In this document: positions 1 to 12,500 of the stretch, piece after piece
Position numbering within the stretch: the first letter of the stretch is position 1
Layout: each line of letters begins with the position of its first letter
Assembly: GCA_023238725.1 (NCBI GenBank)
Contig: CM041538.1
Coordinates: 16,530,182-16,594,181, forward strand
DNA from: Scortum barcoo
Lineage: Eukaryota; Chordata; Actinopteri; Centrarchiformes; Terapontidae
Direction: 5' to 3'
Length of the DNA: 64,000 nt
The notes under the pieces: model-generated
Database searches by the model: none
Told to the model about the DNA's origin: nothing
The model's input: the letters and a program-made list of their open reading frames with translations, nothing else
Position numbers and translations under genes: made by a program

Positions 1-515
1 CAATTTAAACAAGTCGTTGTCCTCCTGTAAAATTATGCTATGCTATTAGTTGACCAACGTTAGATTTAGTGAACTTTGCCTTGACCGCCAGTCAACCTTA
101 AACAACAAACATACCTCAAAACGTTTTCTTTTCAAACAGACATTGTTATCAGCTTTAAAAATAAAACCATGTCAAAATATGGCGAGAATTTAAACATGTT
201 TGTTTGTTTTCCTGTTTCTTTTCTCTCACCACAAGAAGCACGGGTAGGAGCGCGGGCGGAACCTTTCGCTGCTAACAGCCGCTGTAGTCGGCGCGTTTAG
301 TTGACAGGACTAGAAACGGACCAACGATAGAAACAAATCCGACTGTCACGGATTCCGAACGATAACGGATTAAAAAAACAAAATCTCCGTGGACATCCTC
401 AACAAATAAACACACCTGGTAGATTCTCTCCGCTCGTCTTTCCGCATTTAAACCCTGATCCACGGAGCACGTCGTCTTCGGCACTACGCTGACATTATTA
501 TAAACAATAATAACA
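1..515 (+). promoter_or_regulatory. acbd6: ACBD6 upstream region and 5' UTR
   Basis: Bases 1-230 are AT-rich with no gene visible. From about 240 to 515 the base composition becomes mixed and more CpG-bearing, and 516-794 is strongly GC-rich, as expected around a CpG-type vertebrate promoter. No TATA box at a convincing distance was seen. The transcription start cannot be placed from sequence alone. In human the neighbour on this side is XPR1, which is not seen here. Confidence 0.45.
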
Positions 516-794
516 ATGGCTTCTGGGTCGCCGTCGTCCTCTCCGGACACCGCGACGGGCTCCGGTACAGACCCAGCCCGGCCCGACACAGGGGAGCCCC
601 TCGGCGGAGCGGGCTCCGACTCGGACTCGGACCTGGGTTTGGGTAAGTTTGACTGTAGCGCCGTGGAAATGGGGGACCGGCTAGAGGGAGAGGAGCTGGA
701 GCGGGAGTTTGAGTCTGCTGCCGACCGCGTACGAGATCTGGTCCAGACGGCCAGCAGGGACCAGCTGCTGTACCTGTATGCGCGCTACAAACAG
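516..794 (+). CDS. acbd6: ACBD6 coding exon 1
   Basis: This exon starts at ATG 516 and ends on a codon boundary before gtgagt. It encodes 93 residues: a low-complexity Ser/Gly/Asp N-terminus and the first helices of the acyl-CoA-binding domain, ending in LLYLYARYKQ. The exon is GC-rich. Confidence 0.95.
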
Positions 795-3700
795 GTGAGT
801 GTCGGATTGGATGGCGCTGTGGCTGTGTAGGCCAAAATTAACCCCTCACATACCAGCACCATGCGAATTGAGATGAGAACCACACGCACCCACACACTGT
901 ATCAAACAGCATCCCTTTATCATGTCTGACGTTTGACAGGTCAGGTAGGCCCAGATACCTGTATGATATCATCTGGTCTGGATAACATAAAATCAGATGA
1001 TTAATCCGGACTTCTTTTTGTTTTCAGGCTAAAGTGGGAAGGTGCAACACACCAAAGCCTGGCTTCTTTGACTTTGAAGGGCAAAGAAAATGGTATGTAC
1101 CCTGAAATCTGGTGCCAGTTTTCAGTAGATGGCGTTTTTATTCCTGGACTGTAGTTTGAATGATAGCACTGGGTGTGATTAAGTACATGTGTGTGAGAGC
1201 ACTTGGTTCCTGTAAACTCTGAACATGTGTTAATGTGAATCTGTCTGCTTAATAAGCAAGGGTTTTTCTACTGTATTAAATGAAGCTACTTGTCCCCCTG
1301 AGAGCAAGTATCTCCTCCAAAATATGAAACAAAATCCATTCATACAAATAGTAACTACAAAATAGTAATATCTGTTTTCAGTTTGAATTAGAGCCCACCT
1401 TCAAATGTCTTGTCTGTTGAAGTCTGTTATTTTTTTTACATTTTTTCACTCTGAAAGACCCTGTAAAACATTACAACACACCTCCAGCTTACGACTGTTG
1501 GCATCAACTTGTGAATGAATTGTGATATCATCACAGGCAAGCCTGGAAGCAGCTCGGAGACATGGAGGCAGAGCAGGCAATGCAAGAGTACATTTCCTGC
1601 GTCAATGTGTTAGACCCTGAAGGCAGCACGAAGGTAATGAGATCCATTTGTGAGTCAAATCTGATTTCAACGTTAATCTTGATCTGATTCATTGTTTTCC
1701 TGAATCAGTATATAGTCAAGAAAAAATAAGCATCCAGTACATTAAAGTAGTAAACATATATGGACAGGCCTATATGAGACAGATGATAAACGAGTTGCAG
1801 ACTTGATGAAGTAAAGATGTCTTGCTCATTTTGTCCTGCTTAAAGGTTGATGTCGGTGGAGTTTATGATGATACCAAACTGAAGGTCAAATTATTCCAAG
1901 TGGAGAATATTGGGTCCTGTTCTGTAAATTATTCCTTTCATACTGGATAATAAAATGTCGCTAAATGGCTAATCTTGCCCACCTGCCACTAAAACTAGCT
2001 ACTAGAGATATTTGAAATAAACATGAGTAGCTCTGCTCTACTCATTAAAGCTGAGAAGGATGACAAATATAGAAACGTCCAATGTCATCTCTTCTAAGAT
2101 GCAGTACAGTGTTTTGCCAGTAGAGGTCAGTATCACAGTGTCATTTTGTCCCAGTTCTTTTTGTGACTCCTTACTCTGCTTACATGTAGCATAAAAAATA
2201 CATGAGAAGATTATGTTGTCTTCCCCCAAAACTGACATTTTGGGATATGAATATCAAAAGAAATTTGTCATAGTATGGCCACTGAGATGTGCCTGTCTGT
2301 ATGGTGACGTGAGACTGTCTACATTTGTGCACACTCCCATGTCATGTCATTCAACTGTGTCAGGAGAGTTGTGTTGCCATGGACAGGCTGTCCTTAGGGT
2401 GCAGCGGCATTCAGTTACAACAACAACGTTGTGCTGTCTGCTTAGTTAGGATGAGTAGTGTCATTGCAACACCCGGAACAAAGTTGCCCTGTGTGACATT
2501 CACATAAATAGGGGAATGTAAATATGATATATATCATGAATATAATAATAAGCAAGAGAGACTGAAGTAGTGTGCTGTGCTTGTATACAAGGGCAATTTA
2601 TAACAAGTGTCAGTTTTTAAAAGCAGCATTATCAAAGGATGATCTGAGACGAATAAAACAATCAAGATTATAGCAGCAAACAGCAAAACAGTGGCTCCAG
2701 TCTCTAGACATGTTTAGCATTTCTTCAAGATTAGTTCGCAAGAGTTAAGTTTGAAACAAGTCATTCACATATTGAGGTTTTTACATCAAAGAAGAATGTT
2801 TCTAAAACTGGTGTGGTTGCTACGAGGCCAACAATAAGCAAGTTGTTGTCTGAATTAAGTCTGCATCTTTTTGGATGAATTTCTATTAATCAATAAAACC
2901 AGATCAAGGTTAATGGTCTGAACCACATATTTACTTTATATTCAAGATCAAAATGATTACAGTAAAGAGACTGAAAAATAGACTGCTGTACCATGTTGCC
3001 ATCTCTATCAAAGTTGCGAGGCTACAGCTTTTATATAAGTTGAGGGGTTGGTTTAAAAGTCTGATGATTGTTTTATGTATGTATGCTCTTTAAACCCCTG
3101 AATAATGGCAGTAACCACCCAACCGAACCAAGTTACTTTCTAGAAGGTGATGAGATTTTGATGTTAAAAGTGCTGACATTATTAAAATAACTAGAAAAAG
3201 TTCCAGCTGTTCACTGGTGTCAGGCCACGTCCACAAGACGCAGACATCTGCAAAGAGTATGGTAGTGTGATATCCAAACAGGAAGTGGACTCACAGTCAC
3301 ATGCTGCTGTATAAGCACAGCCCCAGGGAAATGGAAATTGTTTTTTGTTTTTTGTTTTCTAGCATTGAAAAACCAAAGAATCCATTTATATGTGCCTTAA
3401 AAGCCCATCAGATGTCCTGTGTGACTCTACTGTACTGTAGTGTTTTATCACTCACATGCTTTTTTCTTTCCTTTTTCTGCTCTTCTTCCACTTTCCCCCT
3501 CCTCCTCATTATTGCACAGTTTCGTCATTGTTCTCCATCTCTGTGCTACTTGCTTTTTCTCTATTAACCACCCCCACCATTATTACCCTGTTTTCTTTTT
3601 TAACCCTTCACTCACTTTACTACCCCCATCATTCCCCTTTCTTTGGTCTCCTTCCATATTTATGTCTCTTTAATAGCGTCACTGTCAACCACACGTCCAA

Positions 3701-5713
3701 TCTTGACACATTCTTTTCTATCCGGCCTTGCAGTGGGAGAGTACTCGCTGACTCTGCCACACAGCTGCACAATGCCAGGAGAGAGTCTGGCTGACAGGCC
3801 AGCAAATGCACAAATGCTCCCTCCCCCCTGAAAAGAAGCTGATTGTATTAGTGTTAACAAAGTACCATAGCATGGCAGAAGCTATTCTGTCGGAGGCACG
3901 GTCAAATGGTGTAAGTAGAAGTGCATAGACAGAGAAGCAGGGGAGAGAATAATAGCCAGAATTTGACCTCTGTTCCTTCCTCAATTGTTGAGCAGACACT
4001 GGCTTTATATTACATTATACTGTGGAGGAGCAGGGCCAGTGCATCAGCGAATATTCTGAGTTTCTGAAGTGAATTAGGTTGTCCCCAAAAGTGCACGCAC
4101 AGTTGTTTTGCTTCGCTTGTCATGTTCTCTCCCACTCTGGCTATTTTCTGAAATCAGATTTGTGTGGGTTCTTTTGTGAGTCGAGGCTGGTCAGTGAAGA
4201 ATAGGCTGGGTAATAAAATTTTGGCTGAACTGAATGTGAATGCGGAATTCTATGAAAAAAACAGAAGATTAACAAGAGTCACAAATTAAGGCGCCATATA
4301 TTTAATATTGGTCTTGTGCATATTGCTGGACATTTATTACCTATGAGGTCATGTCTAAAGCCCCAGAGGCTTGTTTCTAAACACATTTTGAACTCCGTCT
4401 GTTACATGCATTAGCTTTGTAAAAGCTATAGGCTATAGGTACAGCCATCAGTGGTGAATAGACGAGTCCACCCCTTTTGTATTGCATTGAGCACACAGGA
4501 CAATAAGGACATGTCTGTATGTATATGTCCATACAGCCTCACAAGCTACAGAACTAAGCCAAACTAGACAGGTTGGTATTTGACACAAGCTATTATTGAA
4601 CAAGAAGTATGTTAGTTACCAACGTCTGTGTCAAAAATGTATTTTTTTAGTTATAAGGTGGTGATTGTTGTTTAATGTGTGACTGTCTTTTATTTGACAG
4701 GAAAGACGAGGAGCAGAGAGACGAACAGGTTTCGGTGGAGCAGCAGTCAGCTCACTGTACCAGGAGGAGATGATCAGGTATTTACATCCTATTTGTATTT
4801 ACATTACATTGGAAGTAACAACAACACACACACAAAGATGCAGACAACCACATATCAGAAACTTCCTGTTAAAGTGATGACGCAGGGAAAGACAGTAGCA
4901 TCTTGTGGAGTTTCACAGACGCACATTGTACGTCGTCAACTGCATTCACATCTTACGTCATTATTTAAAGTGTTCTTAGGTTGTGTATTCAGAGGCCAAG
5001 ACATCTGAATGCGCTTCCCAGTTCTTGAGGGTGCTGGAACAGAATCAGCTTTTCTCCTCTGGTTGTGAATCCCCACTTATTCAATGCTTAGGTCAACTCG
5101 ATTAGAGCCTGGCATTGTTAACCACTGATCTTGATGCTGTATTTGATTATATTCAACAGACCGTAACTGCAGTTACGGCCCAGAGACGTCATACAGTTCT
5201 GATTTATGTTAATGAAATATATTCTCCATTTACCTCTGCCTGGCAGACTTACTCAAGCTTAAAAACCTCATCTTCATTTCAATGAAAAAAGAGCTTTTTT
5301 GGAGATGAAAATGAGATGTGTGAACCCTGCAGATTTTCCTCCTAAATGGCTGTATGTGATTAGTATGCACGGCCTTGGGAAGAGAGCGGCCAGAGTCTCC
5401 CTTTTTTAATTACGTTACGATTCGGGGGGTACTTTGGGGGAGGAGGGTGATGAAGGCACGCAGACTAGAGAGGCGGGAGCCAGGTAGAGCAGGTTTCCCA
5501 GAACGATGCTCCCCCTGGTGATATCCAGTAGCAACGATGCCCCGAGGGAAACCGGTAAGGAGGAAGTCATTAACATGGCACATACACACACTTATCCACA
5601 TGTGTGCACACATAAATATACACTTGCCGCTATATGTCGACGCGATTGCAGCTGAATCCGTGCATAACCTGCTGGAACTGTCACACTCACTGCTCTGCTG
5701 CATTTCAATTTCC

Positions 5714-5795
<82 letters not shown>

Positions 5796-6352
5796 CTACT
5801 CCATATTAAACAGCTAAGCACCTGTTAACCAGACAAAGTTAATTGCATTGCTCACTGCTCATCCTGATCTGTGTGTGTGTATGTGTGCGCATCGACTTTC
5901 ATAAAAGCGGGATTGATTAGCAATATCCCTGGCCTACTGAGCTGATCAGTGTGTGATTGAAGAGGCTTTGAATGCTACATTTGTAATTCTCTCAACCACC
6001 TTGAAAAAAGATTCTGATAAACACGGGAGGCTTTGTTGTCCGGACACTTTGCTGGAAGCCACCGCCGGGTTATTTGAGTTTTCACTGTTTCTTGTACTTC
6101 TGTGGAGATGGGCCATGTTGAGAACTTCAACCGAGGTCCTGTAGGAGGGGATGTGGTGACAGGTGTGTGTGTGTGTGTGTGTGAGAGAGAGTGTGAGATG
6201 GATGGTGTGGTTGTACTGTTGATCAGTGTGAAGCTCAGGCCAGGTAGATGAGTCTTCTCCACCACTGTGGCCAGTTTAGCCTGATGGATGAAGGACATAT
6301 CTGCCAGTACACCAGACTGGACACACACATGTGAGCACATTATGCCCCCCCC

Positions 6353-6389
<37 letters not shown>

Positions 6390-6507
6390 CCCTCAGTGCC
6401 TCAGCTGTTGTGATGACAGAGTAGCCTGTGACCTTCCCAGCGTGCATTGCGGTGCTGTTGATGTCATGACGCTTATAGGACCCACATTAATCATGTGTTT
6501 GTTTATA

Positions 6508-6548
<41 letters not shown>

Positions 6549-9500
6549 TTGGTTAGGGTTATTCATGTTCACTCTCACGGTGGTACGGACTATACACAAG
6601 TGTTGTTGTGTGTGTGAGTGTACCTTCACATGTGCTTTTGTTTGTGCTGCTTATTTTAGCAATCCTTCATATTATACAATGTCACACACTTGAATGTGTG
6701 CTCGTGCTTTATATATGCGAGCGTGTGTCATGATCCCGTCAGGCCAGCCCTGTCTGAACCATAGACGAAAGACTGATGAGCTGGCCTATTGATTAGTTGC
6801 CGGGGAGACGGATGGTGGCCACACATCAGGGACACTTGGGGTCACCGTGGCCATCAGACAGGGAAGTGGGTGTGGCCCAGGCTCATGAATAAACATAGCC
6901 CTGGTAATCAGGAGTATGTAAATGAACGTGCTCATACACAACCTAGCAGTGATAAAGTGTAATGAGTTATTCATAATTCATCACAGGCTGATGAGGAGAT
7001 GGCAGGAAGAGGGAGGGGAGGGACAAGAAAATTGGGCAAGAAGCGTATAGATGAAAAGCTGAAGAAAGGGAAGTACAGAGGTTCATTAAAGAACAAGCAG
7101 CAGACGCAAAACTTTGTGTGTGTCAATTTTAAAACTGTGTCCTTACAGCAAACAATAAAATGTTTTGATTGTGAGTCAATGGCTTATCTCAGCTGGGGGT
7201 AGTTTTAAGTTGTAGTTATACAGCTGTGTGTGGAGAGAGGGCAGTGGGAGGAACTATGCAAGATCTCTCTCATTCAAATGTTGGCCTTTGTATCAAACGT
7301 GACCTTTGTTTTTCAGACTTGCTAGTCAGGCTGCCAGCCATTTTTTGTTCTTGCTCATATCGTGATTTTGACCTCTGAAAGTAGGATATATAACCAGACT
7401 GTTTATATTCAGCCCCTTCTCTTCAAGCTCAAAGAAGTCAGGATGAAAATACTACAACAAAATAATACAAAATCTTGAGAAAATCGTCTGATTGGTTTGA
7501 GTTTGAAAGCAGCCATAGTCCAACAGTGCCTCTGGTTGTTTTTTGGGTGGGTGCAAACAAGGGTTTCCCAAAGGAAATTCTCTAACAGAGGGGGTAAGGA
7601 GTCCAGATAGGGTTGCAACTAACACTTATTTTTATAATCAGTTCAAGTCTGTTAGTTATTTTTTCAATGAATCAATCGAAAATGACCATCCCAAAACCCA
7701 AAGGAATTCAGTTTACAAATGAAGACGACCAACAATTATTTGATCTGAATTGTTTTATACAATCTAATGATTTAATGATCTAATGATTGATGATCTAATG
7801 ATTATTTGTTGTTGGTCAACACCCAGATGCTGACATGTCTTGATAATTTTGTTAGTGCATTAACACCTAAACAATAGCTTAAATGTTTAAATAAATGCCA
7901 CTTGTTATGTGAAATAGGCATTTTGCTCTTTTTTACCTACAGGTTGTTTCTTATTACATGATATTTAATTATATTTTCCAATGTTATTGATTTGAGGTGG
8001 TCTTATTTAAAACATTTTGGAAAACCCTGAAGTTTTTTCCGTGTGACTTTTTGCTCATTGTAAGCATATTTCTGTGGTAACAGAGGACCGGCAGTGTAAG
8101 TTAATTGAACCTAACTACGACAGCATTAAGGCGCCGTACTCAACACAAAGATAAACAACATCCTAAGTCTTAATGGGGCAATAGCCCACAGTGTCTCCTG
8201 TGTGACCGTAGCCAGGTGTGTCCTGTGGGCCCGGTGTGACAGAGCAAGCAGGCATCACAGACGGGAAGTGGGGGATTTGCCTTGGGGATGACTGACTTAC
8301 CGCGTGAGAGTGGTAAAGTGGCGGGTATGCGGGCTTTCTGTCAGACAATAGAGCGCTAAATTCAATTAATCTGAATGGCCAGCATGGGTAAGAGGGAGGG
8401 GAAGGCGTAAAGCTCTAAATGAGATTTCGCCCCTTCTCTCCCCTTCACCCAACAGCCCTCCCTCACCGCCACCGCTGCGCGCCCCCCCCCCCAGCACTCA
8501 CTCCTGTCCCCAATGCCAGGAGGTGATTAGAGACACAGAGATACAATCAGAGGTGGGATGGTGCCGCTGTGTGTGCGTCATATATGCCAGTGTTCCCAAG
8601 GGATGTGGCACGTGTGGCTGCTGCTTGTGTATCAAACAGATGGAGTGCTTATCTGCTTGTATTATCTGTAATGTCAATGTTTTATGACTAACCACTCAAG
8701 AAACGTGGTGTTTGTTTTCCTTGTTGTGTGCGAACCCACATTACAGACAATACAATTTTTTAACTTAAATCTAGAGGTTTCTTGCCATGCAGGTACTCGT
8801 TTTGGTTTTATTTGCCCATTATTACTATTTATATTATTGTCAACGAACATTACAATAGGATTGTATGGAATTATGTTTGTGGTGCTATAAACATTAAAAA
8901 TTTATATTTGAAAAATTGGATGACAACTCTTCTTAAAAAAAGAAGACTAAAAATAGACTTTATAACTAGTAACTAGACTAATACCTTGGGTTGAAAGTTA
9001 GAATGAAAATTGTTCACACTGGGCCTCTGATTATTCAGAGCAACCAGGTCACTGAGTGTGTGAAGAATTTTTTTTTGACTTATTTATTTATTTATTATTT
9101 TTTTCCAACTAAATCCATGTGTTGTGTAGAGGCACCTGAAACCTCAGATGTGTATCTCAAAATCTGGGCAAGTAAAAACCAAAAAAAGAGAAGCAATCAT
9201 CTGATTCATTAACCCCAAATGATCATGCACAAAAAATGAAGTTCACTGAATCCTCTCCTTTCTTCTTGTATTTCTATTTCTCCATCACTCTCAGGGAAGA
9301 GGATAAGAACATCTTTGACTACTGCAGAGAAAATAACATCGACCACATCAGCAAGGCCATCGGCTCCCAGAAAGTGGACGTCAATACTAAAGACGAGGAG
9401 GTAACTACAAAGCGTGGTTCCTAGAGTTATGCCAAGTGAAACATACTAATGGCATGTGAGAGTTGCCATTAATAGTTCTGCTCTGCATGAATTTATTATC

Positions 9501-12500
9501 ATTGTACCCGATGTGCTTTTAGTAAGGCACTGAGCTGCCATGTGCTCTGACCCCTTGTGCAGGTGAAAATGATCAGTGGAGTATCATGGAAAATACTGGT
9601 CACTGGGGGATGGTTTGTGCAGCTCTTTTTGCAGTTACATAATGGTTTTGATGATCTGAAGCCACAAACACATGGGAACCACTCCTCAGTCCGAGATGCG
9701 TAAATTGTGTGAATGGCTATTACCCATCGCAAGGAGTTTTCCGGATTGACCCCGAAATCCATTCATTTTCCCTCAATTCATTATCGGCCAGGCCAAATGG
9801 CTCGCTCCCTGCCTCTCTTTCATCACAGCCGTTCCTCAGATAAGCGGGCAGTCGGCCGGTGAGTCCCCCGCCAAAGGCCAGATGGTTGAGGGACTTCAGC
9901 AGAGAAAGCTTTGTCCGTTCACTGCCATTGTTGTTGTTTGCTCAACTGCAGCTCAGCTTGCATAACAGCAGAGGGCAGTGGTGAAGTTTCTCACCAGCAA
10001 GAAACCTGATTCGTTTCTGCAGCTTAGAGAGTGAGAGAGAGACAGCAAGAGGTTGTCTCGGTACTTACTCGTTGGCTGTGTGGCCAAATATCCACCTGTG
10101 TTATATATTTCAAGTAGTCGTCAACGAAGCCAAATAGCAGCTTAGACTGCAAGTGTGTGGGGCATCAGAACACATCAGGATATGTTTGGTCAGTACACTT
10201 ACAAATTCCACATTGCTCTCACATTGCTCCACAAATCAACTTAAAGGTTGATTTGTGGTAACAATGGTTATATAAACCATTATATAAATTGGTGTGGCAG
10301 AGTACAAGATCCTGATTTGTGAGATATAGTTAATACATTCAAAACAGGACGAGGGGAAGTGTGTATCATGTGCTGGTTAAGTATTCCTACAGATAAGACA
10401 AATAAGCTTAGACAGCCAACCAGAACTGTGGAATAGTCTTCAGTGAATATCCAAAAGTCTGTAGAGAAACTGCTCAAAATTTACCCTAATGTTGCCTTTA
10501 TGTCATCTCTGTGGTATGTAAGATTTGGATCCACCTGCAAATTTTTCTTAGATTATGACATTTTATTTTGGGTTCCTTTGTTTTGACTCCAATGGAAGTC
10601 ATCATTATATTACTTCACTCTTTTAGACCTGTGACACGCTTGCATACTTTTTTTGCATACTTAGCGTTTCATACAAACATCAAAATCTCAGGCACGTATT
10701 GGGGTAGAGTCAAGGAGAGAGCATATGGACATAGAAGAGGTAAAAGTAAAATGTATGTTTTTTTTTCCTTTTCCATTGCTAGTAAATGCTAATCTTGCTA
10801 TATAGCAGGGTGTCTGTCCTCCACTGGTCCTCTTTAAATATAAGAATGGAGGCTTTTACTCATCTACCTGCTTAAGCAGAGAGTCCTCAACTTTTATTAC
10901 CTGTGGTTTTGGAGTATGTCAGCCCTCTTCAGAGGAGACCTTTCTTAATTCCCTCTTCTCTAAATATCAATTCTGGCCCAAATGCTGAATGTTTCTGTAA
11001 ACGATGTGTTCTCAAATGTGAATGCTGCACTTTCACATTCAAGTGTTTTATTACTTACAACTCCCCCAAAAGCCCACTTAATACTTGTGTATGCAGCATC
11101 CTGTTGGAAGCAGAAAACGTGGCCAGCAGTCAGCAGCAGCACACCTGGAAGAGAGAGAGAGAGTGAGGATGGAGAGAGAGAGAGAGAAAGAGAGACCAAC
11201 TTATTGGTATGCTGGCCTGGCTCATAAGTATCCATTTTAACATGCAGCCACGGTGATCAATATGATTTAAGCAACAGAATTGGACTCTGAGAGTTTGCTT
11301 TACCTAATTGGCCTCACTGAAAAATGAGCTTGCGTGGTTTTATTAGAACAAGGATCTTGGACCTAAGGAGAGGATTGTGTGTGTGTGTTTGTGTGAGACA
11401 GAGCAGGGGGTTGCTGATCAGGGGGCTGCTCTTGTTTTGTGCACGGTGTCCCATCAATCAAGCCCTACAGACCGTGTGCAGGTTACTGTAATTCGTCCGC
11501 GAGCCCTTGGTCCATGCTTGCACCACCTTATTGCTCCTCTTTGCACACACACACACAGCAGTCTACATATCTCATCACTCTGTCCGCAGGTCATTGCAGA
11601 AGGTTTAAAGCCTCTAAGCTCTGAATGGTTGTGCATAATTTATTCTGTCTGAAAGCAAAGAAACGGATTGAAGTTAACTTTGAGGAGGAGGAAGAGGGAG
11701 ATTCCCTGTGTGTGTTTTTTTGGTGTAATTCATAACTTGTCCACACTGTCTGATACAATGAGGCTAATTTAAGCATACCGGTGTTTTTAAATATTTAGTC
11801 GTATTACATTCATACTTTTGCCCATGCACATTTAAAGGATTTAGGTTTTTAAGAATCTGGTGTGTGTGTGTGTTTGTGTGTTTTTCGCATGGGGCCGGGC
11901 TCTCTTGCACTGGGCCTGTGACAGAGGACACAAGGAGCTGGTTTCTGTATTACTGCAGCACAAAGCGGACATCAACAGTCAGGTGAGCAGCAATTTTCCT
12001 ATCTTTCTGTCTCTATCTGTGAAAGCAGACTTTCACCAGGTGTTTGCAGGAATGTCACCAGGCGACAGTCTGGTTTTGGCAACCAGATAGCACATTCAGT
12101 TTTGTCCTAAAACAGAAAAGAATTCTAATTGGCAATTGGTGTGATGATGAATCTGTCTGTGAATGAATGAATGAAGCCAAATGAACACCTCTTGTTTGAA
12201 GCTGTATTTACCTTCAATGTCTGATTTGAAGTTTTTAACATGAGAGAACACTTAGGAGAGAAGTCCCATCTCAACTTCAAGTTCCGTTCTGTTTTATTTA
12301 TCATTTTTCTCATTTTAACAGATGTATAACAACACCTGTTTTGTTAACATTCAACAACTGCAGCTCCCACAAATTTTAGTATTATAGTTAAGCTATTCTA
12401 AAAGATCAATGGCCTTCTATGGGAAAATGCATTGTGGAGCAGAGGCCAGTGGAACAGGGCCTCACCCAGAACTAGGGTGGGACTTCAGATCTCTGTTAAG

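Larger units (their letters stand above)
4778..9294 (+). other. ACBD6 intron 4
   Basis: About 4.5 kb. It contains the microsatellites near 5.7-6.5 kb and a diverged interspersed repeat at about 7609-7830. A T/C-rich and a C-homopolymer stretch occur near 8440-8490. No gene or RNA was recognised. Confidence 0.7.

Noticed and set aside
6999..7202. Short frame beginning MAGRGRGGTRKLGKK, reminiscent of a histone tail
   Set aside because: It is a purine-rich stretch; the similarity stops after a few residues and there is no histone fold.
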